Of a stretch of 64,000 nucleotides of DNA, positions 26,366-37,400 are shown one piece after another. Position 1 is the stretch's first letter, and every line of letters begins with the position of its first letter. The translations under genes were made by a program, and so were the position numbers. The notes beneath the pieces were generated by a model. The model worked only from the letters and a program-made list of their open reading frames with translations, was not told the DNA's origin and made no database searches. Origin of the DNA: Bacteroidales bacterium UBA1715 (GTDB lineage Bacteria > Bacteroidota > Bacteroidia > Bacteroidales > UBA1715); NCBI GenBank assembly GCA_002317135.1, contig DCIX01000037.1, positions 4,971 to 68,970 of the forward strand, in the 5' to 3' direction.

Positions 26366-27433
26366 TTACACTTTCAAGTTCATTGGACTTTCTGGAATTG
26401 GTAGTTGGTTTCCGTTTTTGTCCAGATATTTTGCTTTTGGATCGTATTCAATACCTATTTTATCAAGAAGTGACTCACATTGAACTTGGTGAGTTTGCAA
26501 ACCTAAATCCCATGGATTGTAGCCAAGCACAAGACCTGCCATTTCTTCGTATGTAAGTACAGGAATACCATAACCATTTTCGTCGTATGTAACGCCTTCC
26601 ATTTCTGCCAAGGTGTATTGCCATTTGTCCATGAACATTGCACAACCCGGACAGTTAGCAACAATAAAATCTGGTTTAAATGGTTTCATCGATTCCAATT
26701 TCTTTTTCGTATTCGAAACCGAATAGCCACGATTTGCCTGAATCAAATAGTTTCTAAAACCAAATCCACAGCAATGACGGCGTTCAGGATAATCAACCAC
26801 ATTTCCACCCCACGATTCTATCATACCACTCAATACTTGTGGAAATTCCGCACCACCAACACCTTTGGTCGGGAACATTTTTGCATAATGGCAACCGATA
26901 TGTTCCACCACACGCAAAGGCTCACCAGTTTCTTTGTTAATCAATTTATATTTAGCCTTTTGCGCTATTTCTTCACGGAATTTATAGATGATATCGCTTG
27001 TATGAGCAATATTTTTAGGCACATTAAATTCTCGCTTAGTTGCCTTATACAAATACTCACGGATTTTCTCCAATTGCTCTGGGAAATGCTCCCACAAATC
27101 AAGTATTTCCGTGTACATACCAAATGAAGTCACACAAGAAATTGCTATATTTTCAAGTCCCGCTTCAGTCATTAACGCAAAATGACGGGCGATAACCGTT
27201 TGTATTGTGTCAAATGGCACAATATCAGAGTGATACCCTATACCCGTACAAGTTGTATGATTTGGGTCATCAAATATATTTTTTCCAAGTTCTTCACGCA
27301 AAATGCGTAAAAATGTCACTTCCGAAGCCGGATAGAAATTTTGTCTAATGCAACTGCGTGCATAGTAATAATTATCTTCCGCAATATCCTTTTGGTAAGA
27401 ACTCCAAATCTGCTTTTTCCCTTCTAAATTCAT
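26366..27433 (-). CDS. HdrB-like CCG-domain protein
   Basis: 355 residues. The C-terminal half carries CCG-type cysteine motifs: HIGCHYAKMFP near 178-188, RRHCCGFGFRN near 218-228, and ANCPGCAMFMDKW near 258-270, which in HdrB bind the non-cubane 4Fe-4S clusters that reduce disulfides. It pairs with the HdrC-like gene 3 bases upstream. The physiological disulfide or other acceptor is unknown because Bacteroidetes do not make the methanogen cofactors. Confidence 0.88.
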   Translation of the reverse strand: MNLEGKKQIWSSYQKDIAEDNYYYARSCIRQNFYPASEVTFLRILREELGKNIFDDPNHTTCTGIGYHSDIVPFDTIQTVIARHFALMTEAGLENIAISCVTSFGMYTEILDLWEHFPEQLEKIREYLYKATKREFNVPKNIAHTSDIIYKFREEIAQKAKYKLINKETGEPLRVVEHIGCHYAKMFPTKGVGGAEFPQVLSGMIESWGGNVVDYPERRHCCGFGFRNYLIQANRGYSVSNTKKKLESMKPFKPDFIVANCPGCAMFMDKWQYTLAEMEGVTYDENGYGIPVLTYEEMAGLVLGYNPWDLGLQTHQVQCESLLDKIGIEYDPKAKYLDKNGNQLPIPESPMNLKV

Positions 27434-27436
27434 AAT

Positions 27437-28138
27437 CTAATCTTGGTGTTCGTTACTATTATATGTAAGCACATGCATTAAATACTCATTATTATTTTCG
27501 TCTGTGCTCATATTCATTTCTTTTGCTTTCTTTTTAGAATCTTCTTCTATCAAATTATAGAAGTCATCGCCGCCAGTAACTTTAAAGATTTCGGCAAGTT
27601 CATCCAGATTCTTTTGATGAATTTTACGCATTGCACCAGCACCATCTTTGTAGAGATTTGCCCCAAGACGATCGAAGACCGCATCTTGGTTTTGTACAAC
27701 CCACTCCCAAATAACGCCTTGTTCAGGATGAAGTTCTGGTTTTACCAATATTGGATGTACGCAATAGCCATACTTCAAAATACTCTCACCTATGGTTTTC
27801 TTCAAGCCATATTGTTGACGACCTTTCTCGCTTTCTGTGAAGAAGCCACATTTTTGAGAAAGTAGTCGTAAGGCCTGAATAATCATTCCCGCTGTATTTC
27901 CGCGTGGACAACGTGTCTTACAAGACATACATTGGCCACAATACCAAATAGTATTTGATTTCAACAAACGCTCTATCTCGTCATTATTACGACGTTGTAC
28001 AGTCGTAACTATCATACGAGGATCGTAGTTATAAAATTCCGCCGCAGGACAAATAGCGCTACAAACGCCACAATTCAAGCACGAATGCAACGCTTCCTGA
28101 AAGCGTATATCTTTTTCTAATTCAGCAACATAATCCAT
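27437..28138 (-). CDS. HdrC-like iron-sulfur protein
   Basis: 233 residues with two 4Fe-4S motifs (CLNCGVCSAICPAA near 19-32 and CGQCMSCKTRCPRG near 68-81) followed by a helical tail of about 140 residues that is longer than in classical HdrC. It is the first gene of the five-gene operon (HdrC, HdrB, HdrA, HdrC, HdrD order). Upstream, two perfect inverted repeats are present and may be operators. Confidence 0.88.
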   Translation of the reverse strand: MDYVAELEKDIRFQEALHSCLNCGVCSAICPAAEFYNYDPRMIVTTVQRRNNDEIERLLKSNTIWYCGQCMSCKTRCPRGNTAGMIIQALRLLSQKCGFFTESEKGRQQYGLKKTIGESILKYGYCVHPILVKPELHPEQGVIWEWVVQNQDAVFDRLGANLYKDGAGAMRKIHQKNLDELAEIFKVTGGDDFYNLIEEDSKKKAKEMNMSTDENNNEYLMHVLTYNSNEHQD

Positions 28139-28216
28139 ATAAAAGAATTATAGAGGCATATATAAACAATGCCTATTTTTATCGGTATAAAAGTAAAAAA
28201 TCCCATTTGCATAGTG

Positions 28217-28234
28217 ATAGGTATAAATACCTAT
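28217..28234. promoter_or_regulatory. Inverted repeat upstream of the hdr-like operon (site 1)
   Basis: ATAGGTAT and ATACCTAT separated by AA form a perfect 18-bp dyad about 80 bases upstream of the first gene. Size and symmetry fit a dimeric repressor or activator site; the regulator is not identified. Confidence 0.5.
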
Positions 28235-28284
28235 TTAACAAACATTCTTTCCACAAAAATGTTCATATTCAATAAAATCGTATG

Positions 28285-28302
28285 TTTGTATACTTATACA
28301 AA
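28285..28302. promoter_or_regulatory. Inverted repeat upstream of the hdr-like operon (site 2)
   Basis: TTTGTATA and TATACAAA separated by CT form a perfect 18-bp dyad, about 150 bases upstream of the operon. It differs in sequence from site 1. A -7-like box (TAGGTTTG on the minus strand) is at 28339-28346. Confidence 0.45.
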
Positions 28303-28354
28303 ACAATGAAACAAGTAAAAATTACAGCAGTTCGAATACAAACCTAACAAAATA

Positions 28355-28392
28355 AAAAACGGCGAAGTCATAATTGATTTCGCCGTTTTTTT
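28355..28392 (-). terminator. Terminator of the giant secreted protein gene
   Basis: AAAACGGCGAA and TTCGCCGTTTT form a stem with TAAT near the tip and T/A runs on both sides. It lies 13 bases downstream of the stop codon at 28405. The stem sequence recurs after position 56349. Confidence 0.85.
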
Positions 28393-28404
28393 TAACCACT
28401 TTAC

Positions 28405-31400
28405 TTACCTCAACAAAGTGACATTTCCGAATTTAACCTTCTTTCCGCCACCGGCATCAAATCCTTCCCATATTTGACCATCAAGGAATGTTGCTTCCAT
28501 TTTCCAAATATAGACATCGGAAGTCATCATCTTGCCATTACAACAGCCATCCCATTTTCCTACAAACATACCATCTTCCACCTCATCGGAATACCACACA
28601 AGATTTCCCCATTTGTCATAAACCGAAACCTGACAAGTTTTTATATTATAGCCTTTTGGTTGGAAGTAGCGAACACTATGCGCTGGATTCGTAGGAGCAA
28701 ATGCTGTTGGCATATACAAACCTGAAGTGATATTGATAAATACACACTCTGTATATGAGTCCTCGCAACCGAATGAATTTTCTACAGTCAAGATCGGACA
28801 ATTGTAACCATACACATAATCACCTTCTACAACTGGATAATGGCGTTTTTCGTATGGAACATCTAAATCGTAATCATCAGAAGAACCTATATGGCCAAAA
28901 TTCCAATGAAGTGTATATGGGATTTCGCTTGCGTATGGTTCACCAGCCGCATTTATGCCATATAAAGAATCTTGCATTGTGCTATCAATCAATTCAATAA
29001 CATTCGACGAGCCTGGCAAAGACCAAACAAAACGTGCCTTTGGTTTATCTGCTATTTTTACAATCAAAGTATCCGTTCCTTGACAACCAGCCCAAGTCTG
29101 TTCATATACAACTAATGTGTCAATACCAGGTTTATTCCAATCTACATACTGAACAGATTGCGAAAGTGCATCTTTCGAATAATTCACATTATCGCCAGAA
29201 ACGAACCAATGATAAGTACTTGTTGCATTGTATTGCGTATAGTATGATTCCGAAGCATCAACACAGACAGAATCTTTACCAAAAATCTTCGTTTTTGCCG
29301 CAGGAGCAACTGTCATTGTAACCGAAAGACTATCGCTATAACAACCAGTAGTTGTATCTAAGTCAAACACAAGGAACGAATAATCACCAACTTCCAAATT
29401 TTGATTTTTCGAGAATGTATATCGGTGACCGCTCATTATTTGTGGTTCAATTCCACTCAAACTTACCCAAGTAATATTTTTTGAACCAAACGCATACAAT
29501 GGTTCGATTTCCTCTCCTTGGCAAATAATTTTTGACAACACAATTGGCTGACGTGCTTTTGCACTTGTAGAAACTTTAATCGTATCCATTACGCTTGCAC
29601 AATATGCATCTTTCGTTGGATTCTTAATCATATATTGTGCACGAACGGTATAATTCACACTCGATGTATTGCCAGAGGAAACAGACACATAATCAGACAA
29701 TAATAATGAATCAGATTGTACAATTACATTTCCAGGGAAAATGTACCAAGAAACATAACTTCCATCATTTGATTCAGGAGAGACAGAAGCAACCAAAGGT
29801 TTTTCTTTCTCGTACACGCATCGTTTCAACAAAGACATTTCTTCGTCATCTACCGTAATAGAAACACTTGGGGTTGCAATTACCGAAATCTTTGCCTCAG
29901 CCGGCACACTATGACAACCATTCTTTTCTCTTACAACATATAGAATTTTATCTGCAGTTACATCAGGTACAGAGAATGAACTACCTTGGCCTTCCAATGC
30001 CATCAAGTTCTCATCGGAATACCAATAATCGCGTGGACCATTTGTTGTAACCGTAGCAAGTTCTCCCATACAAACAACATCGTTTGTCACCGTAGGTTTT
30101 TCTGGTCGTTCAACCACAGTAAAACTTGCTATCACATACGTTCCCGTACAGCCATTTGCTGTTTGGCGAACATAATATGTTTGTTTACCACTTTCTTGAA
30201 TTGTATGTGTATATGTGTTTCCTACCGCAAGCAACGAAGACAAGTCCGAAGACGAGTACCAAGAAACCTCAACACCTGTTTGTTCTGCAACAGAAAGGAT
30301 ATGTGTTTCATCATAATCACACGAAGTCTTTTCTGTTTGTACGATAGGAACTGATGGCAACGAAGTAATTGTGTATGTAGCCTTGCTTGCCTCACTTTCA
30401 CAACCAGAAACCGTTTGCGTTGCATAGAAATTATATACACCTGCATATTCCACAGAAGGTTTATAGCATGTTGCCACAGAAATTTTTCCTGACTTATCTG
30501 CATTTGAATACCAAGTCACAGTTCCTTCATTATTTTCAACACAAACTGTTTTATTTTCTTCGCCATAACAGATAGAAGCATCTACAACAGAAGGAGCCTC
30601 AGGAATGGCAATGATTTCAAACAAAGCAGGAACAAATTCCGACACACAGCCGTCTATATCTTGTGCAACCCAAACTGAATGTGTTCCCACATCCTCAAAC
30701 GAAGGAACAAATGATGTACCTGTTGCATCGGCATCCATTTGTGGAGAAGTCGGTTCTGTTTCATACCATTGAATTGTCCCCTTTCCTATTGCAGTTAAAG
30801 TTGGATTTTTCATATTCTGACAAACAGTTTCTGCAGAGACTGAAATTGCAGGACTTTCCGTTTTTCTTACAGTCAAAGTTATTTTTGCACGCTTACCTTC
30901 ACAAGCAGAAGGCAAAACATTTCCGTTATATTCAGCAACCCAATATGTATATGTTGCCGCTTTAGTAACATCAATAGTTGGTGTAAATGTACCCGAAGGA
31001 CTTGCCGAAATTGGCGAACCACCAACTTCCACATCATAGAAGTTAAACACTTCTGGTATAACGGCAGTTGGACGAGAAGCCCATTCACCTAAAGAAGCTG
31101 TTAATTCTGGAACATCATCATAATTACAAATTGTACTCGGTTGAACCACAATAGGTTTTGGAACAGGGCAATTTATGATAGATACAATAGCTTCAGCCTT
31201 TTCACTTTCGCAAGAATTAATTGTTTGCGTAGCAAAGTATGACTTATTTGTCACCACCGATGGATCATCAGTTGTTGTAAATGGATTTGTTGTAGATACA
31301 ACAGCACCACGTTCATTGTACCAAGTTACTTGTGCACCAGCATCTGTTGTTGCAGTCACAAAAACAGGAAGATTTTCATCCACCAAAGCTGAATGACCTT

Positions 31401-34400
31401 CCACCATTGGTGCCGGTGTATATTGTACAGTAACATCTTTTTCTATTGTTGTCACACAGGCAGTTTTTGCATCAGTGTATGTATATGTTACCGTATGAGT
31501 CGTTGTATTTTGTCCGTATGTAGTTGGATTAAATACACCAGCAGCAGACATTCCATTATTTTCTGCACCATCAACCGTCCAAACACCACCAGTTACATTT
31601 GTTTTCCAAACAACATCACCTTCGTCGTAACATACAAGTTCTTTTGAAGCTGTAAATGATACTTCTGGCAATGGATTTACCGTAACCGTAACTTCTGTTA
31701 ACGGACTTGGACATTGTTCGTGTGTTGTTGGTTCCGTTGCAAGATAGCCAACATAGAATGTTGTTGTAGATACCAAACTTGTTGACACCCCAGAAGCAAA
31801 TGTATTTGTCGTTCCCGAAGTCAATTCATTTTTGTTTGCATCGTACCATATCCATTTATCAGCAGCAACAGTTGTACTTGCAGGAAGACTTGCCTGCAAA
31901 TCATCGACTGCCGCATCATTCTGACAGGCAATAGCAGAAACGACTTCAGGTTTTGCAAACGGACAGTTCACAATTTGTACCAACGCCTCACCTTTTTCAC
32001 TCTCACAACCATTAACAACTTGCGACAAATAATAAGTAGCAATATGTTCTACTGTTGGGTCATCACCTGTTTTCCAAGAAAGACCAGTTGCTGTTTCTGT
32101 TGAAGAAGCCAAAGATGTATACCATTTTACCGCAGAATAAGCCGTTTCAAGAGAAGAAGTTTCTACAGCAAGTTCAACATCATCAGGTTTCGATACAATT
32201 CCAAGGTATCCATTTGAAGTTGGTACTTCTACATATTCAATAGAGAAATCCTTCTCCACCATATTCGTACAGCCATTATTGTCGGTATATGAATATTGAA
32301 TTGTATATGTTCCATCTACTTTTCCCGCAGATGTTGGATCGATAGAACCTGTTTGTGCATCTACCGAAACTTTATCATCAACAACAGACCAGGTTCCAGC
32401 AGTTGAAGCAACAGAATTTATAAGACCTGTAGCCGTTTTATTACCACCATCGTAACACAAATAGCCAATCTCATTGATTGCAATTTCAGGCAATGGGTTT
32501 ACCGTAACGGTAACAGCTGTTGGAACAGACCAACAGTCTTTATTATTATCATATTCAGCAACATAATATGTAAATACACCATCGTTCGTTGTTTGAACTG
32601 TTGTAGAATAGGAATCAGAATCATCTTGCAATAAAGTCGTTATTGTTTTGTCTTCGAACCAAGATAATTTCTTATCGGTTGCAACACCTGCAAACGAAGC
32701 AGAAAGAGTTACAGCACCATTATCGCCAACACATAATTTTTGATTTTCAACTATAGGAGATTTTGCTGTACAGTTCGACAATACCAATGTAGCCAAAACA
32801 CTATCGCTATAACAAGCTGCACCAGAAATCATTCTGTATTCTTTTACATAATATGAATATTCGCCTTCGGCAGTTTCTGTACTTGTGTACGAAGAACCTT
32901 CCGCTACCTTCGTTCCTGTTGCTGTTTGCCAAACCAAGGCATCGGTAACCACATTTGGTGTAGCAGTCATTGTTGTTACATCCAACAACACACCACCATC
33001 ATCAATCGTTACCGTTTTAGGATTTGGAGCATCTACTGTTGGAGCAAGCACTTTCACAACTGTAATCTCATAGTCAGCAGAATTTTGACAACCAAATTCA
33101 TCGGTATACGAATATTGAATTGTATTTACTCCTTCGGCAGCAGTTTTTGGCACAAACACAGCAGACGTTGCATCCTTCGTACCAACAAAGCCATACGATT
33201 TTGCCGTTGTAGGTGCTGGTGAAACGTGCAATGCAACCTCCGAAGAATTATAACAAGCAGAAGAGACATTTGTCGCATCAAAAGCAACCGTTGGCAAAGC
33301 GTGAATTTCCACATTTGTTGTAGCGACAGCACTACATTCATTTTCGTCAGTATAATTCAATGTGATTGTATATGAACCAACCGCATTATCCTCAACCTTC
33401 ATAATTCCATCAGTTGAAATGACTCCACCATTATTAACAGAATAAGCAAATGTTCCATTTGTTTTAGATGCCTTTACTGAAATATCAGAACTGTTTGCAC
33501 CGGATTTACAAACATCAGTATAATTTGGAGTAATGGAAACCGTAGGATCATCAAACACTGTTACAGTAAGAGTTGCAGCATCTGATTTACAATTTGCTTC
33601 ACTCGTAAACACATACGATATTTCATAATCGCCTGCTGCATTATCGTTTGGAATAAATTGAGCTGAAGTTGCCGTACCAGAAACAGCATTTGTCCATTCA
33701 AAAGTACCCTTCAAGCCAGTAGGTTCAATAGAAGCGGAAATTGTTTTTGCTTCCACATCAGACTTACAAAATTCTTTATTTGCCATTGTGATTGTTGCAG
33801 TTGGAATTGGATTTACCGTCACAACTGTTTGGGCTTTTTCAGAAGAACACTTGGTTGTTTTATCGGTAACCACCAATGTCACATCAAAATCTGTTTTATC
33901 TGGAACTGAAGATTTAGCCGTAACAGTTCCAGCCGACAAACTATTCAACACACCCGTTTCCGATTCTGTCCACAAATATGTATATGTAGCATCGTCAGGA
34001 GTTATAGTTGGCGTTATTTCCATATCTACTCCAGAACAAGCCTCGAATTTCGCTGGTAAAGTAACTGAAGGTAAGTCAAATACTGTGATTTCCGCAGTCT
34101 TTGTATTCGTACAATATGGAGCAACATTTCCCGCCAATGTAACAGAAACGGTATATGTGCCAGAAGTTGTTAAACCACTCAAAATGCCAGTAGCAGAAAT
34201 TGTTCCTTTATCTGTTGCATACGTCAATGTACCAGCTTCTGCTGTTACATACGAGCTAACATCAATTGTTGCATCACCAGGACAAACGCCAGGAATTGTA
34301 GCAATTGCAATATCAGGTGTTTCCAAATCAAGAACTTCCACTGTCGCACCAGTTGTAACCATTTCACAACCATTCGCATCATGTAATGCAGTTAACTGAT

Positions 34401-37400
34401 AAACACCACCTTTAGGATTAGTGATTGAGTAAGTTGTTGTTTCGGCAGTTGCATCGCCTACTACAGCATCGGTAAATGTAAATGGAGCCGTACCAGCAGT
34501 GAATGTAATCACAACAGGATCTTTCGTCAATGATTCAGGACAGTAACTACCACCACCAGTAATTGTATATATTGGATTTTCGTTTTGAGTAACAGTCAAT
34601 GCTTCTGTTTCTGCACGACAGCCATTCAATTCAACCGTACAAACATATTCGCCAGATTGAACATTCAAGAGAGTAGCCGTTTCGGCTATATCTTCACCAT
34701 CTTTTACCCAAGAATATGTAGCATCTGTTAAGTCTACGTCAGATTCCAAAGAAAGTTTTATTGTAGAAGTTTCGCCACAGTAAGCATTTGCGGTAGCGGC
34801 AATTGTAGCGGTTGGTTTTGGTTTTACCCTCACAACCAATTTGGTGCGTTCACTTTCACATTCACCCGATTTTTGCGAAACAAAATAACTTGTCTCACCT
34901 ACCGTTGTAGTTACAGGGGTTGGTGCAGTCGTCAATGAAGTTGTTGCTGTAGCAGTTTCATACCATTGTAAATCGCCTGTTGCTTCTGCTGTTAGTTCAG
35001 AAGGCGTTTCACCTTGACAATAATCTACATCTTCAACCACAGGTTTTGCCAAAGCACCAACAGTTACCGTAATTTCAGCAAAATCGCTTTCACATTCATC
35101 AAGTGTTTGAGTTACAAAATATGTAGTTGAGCCTTCGACAGAATTATCTGGTGTAGGCGCTTCCGTTAAAGCAACTTTACTATCGTTATACCAAGTCAAA
35201 TCTGAACCTGTTGCCGTCAATGCAGAAACTTCACCATTTTTACAAAGACTTACCGATTCTGTTACCGTAGGTTTTTCTGTTTCAATAACCGTAACAACCA
35301 ATTTTGCACGAGCACTTTCACAACCATTTGCTGTTTGCGATACATAATATGTCGTTTCTCCAGCTTCGTCAGTCGCTGGTTTTAGTGTTGCTGTTCCAAC
35401 ACCACCTGTTGCAGCAGTGTACCATTTTAAGTTTGTACCTACAGCAGTTAGATTTGCAGCAGTTGTTCCCTTACACAAAGAAATATCTTTTGTAACCGGT
35501 GGTTCCGGGCAAACAGTAGCACCACATTTCACGGAATTAACAACACGCAAATCTTCTTGTCCATAAACAGAAGCAACAGCATAATTATTAATGTATGCAT
35601 TACATTCGTGAACAGTGGCATCGAACGTATATGAGATTTCTTCATTTGGAGCTAATGGCCCAGCAACTGTAGGCCAAGTAATTTTCTTTGTACCAGCACT
35701 ATACGTACCACTACCCGATACATTTGTAATGTCGGCCAATTCGTCTGGTAATTCATCAGAAAGAGTTATATCGAATGCATAATCCAATTCACTACGGAAC
35801 GCATCAACAGCAGTTTGCCCATTACCGTTACTATTTACATACATACCACAATATCCGGCACCAGTAGTCAAATTTTTCCAATCGCGTAATACACTTGTCC
35901 ATTCATTTTCCTCATCATTTACATACATATATAAATGATCATCGTTCAAAACAAATTTGAATACAGGATTTGAACTACTTCCAGAAAATTGAATTGCGTC
36001 AGCCCACGAAGAGCCTTCTTTTTTCACTAATGTACCATTATTATATAACTCATATCCAAAGTTGTGAGCACCATCTTTATTAATAAACAACTTAATTGCA
36101 ATACCTTTAAAGTCTGCCGCACCTGGCGTACCGCTTACATATCGCATTACGAAATACAATTCCTGCGTTGTTGAATTACAACCACTAAACGAAACATACA
36201 CCGCACCATTTTCGCCATACGAATATTTAGGACCAAAGAAATAAGCACCTGAACCAGAAGTATTCAATGTAAATTTCCCATTCGATGCAGCAGGCATAGC
36301 TTTATTTCCTAATGCCATCCAATTTGTTGCAGACGAACAATCTTCATCAACAATAGTTCCCAAAGTATTTACATATTTTACCTCGTATGTAATCTCATCA
36401 CCAACAGAAGCCGTTTCCGTAGAAGCTGTTTTAAATAATGAATTTTGTGGTTCTATATATGGAGGCAATTCCGTACAAGTTGTCATCAACGATACAGCCG
36501 AAGAATCTGGCGAATCTGTGTCAGAATAAATCCACGCTGCATTTATATAATAGGTATCACCTACCTCCGGACAACCTAAATCTTTTGCAACACAAGTGTA
36601 CACAAACTTACCACTCTCGCCTACCAACATTTCTGGGATTGTCCATTTCACAATACCGGTGTAATTAGCACCAGCAGGAGCAGGCGTATATGTTGCTTCT
36701 ATACCAAGAGCCTTTTTCGTAACAAATTCTTTCCATTCTAATTCAAGTGGAATTGTATCAACTATCGTCACATTGTATGCTTCTTTTCCAGGAAGCGGTC
36801 CACGACCTTGAATACGACGCCAAGTATAACCATCGAATTCTTCAACTAAAACCCTTTCAAAATTTTTCAATTTAGATGTTGGAGCACTACATGTATGACG
36901 AGAATAGTTATCGATTTCGTAACCTAAATCATCGTAATTTGCCCAACAAGGTGTTACCAACGTAAATGTTTCACCTTGACCATCAATAGTTTTTGCCGTA
37001 ATATCCGTAGAGAAAGACCAGTCATCTTGTACACGAGTAGACAAATCTGAATTTGGATTCGAAGCCAAACGAGCACGAATAAAACCTGGTCCCCAAACAC
37101 CTTTATGCAATAAATATTGTGAATCCAATTTGTCATACACATGAGTAGAAGGTGCCATCAACACATCGGCAAAACGAATCATCAAACGCTGATTCCATTT
37201 TCCAAATTCATCTTCTCCTTGTGGAATTTTCTGGTAAGCAAAAGTAATCGGTCCTGTTTCTGGATTATATCCGTATTTGTCAAGGTCATTTTGGTTATCT
37301 ACCACAAATGTCCATCCTGTCGGATTTTTTGCTGCATCATACAAACCTTGTGCAGCTGCGTCATACATAAAATAAGACAAACGATAGTTGCTCATATTTA

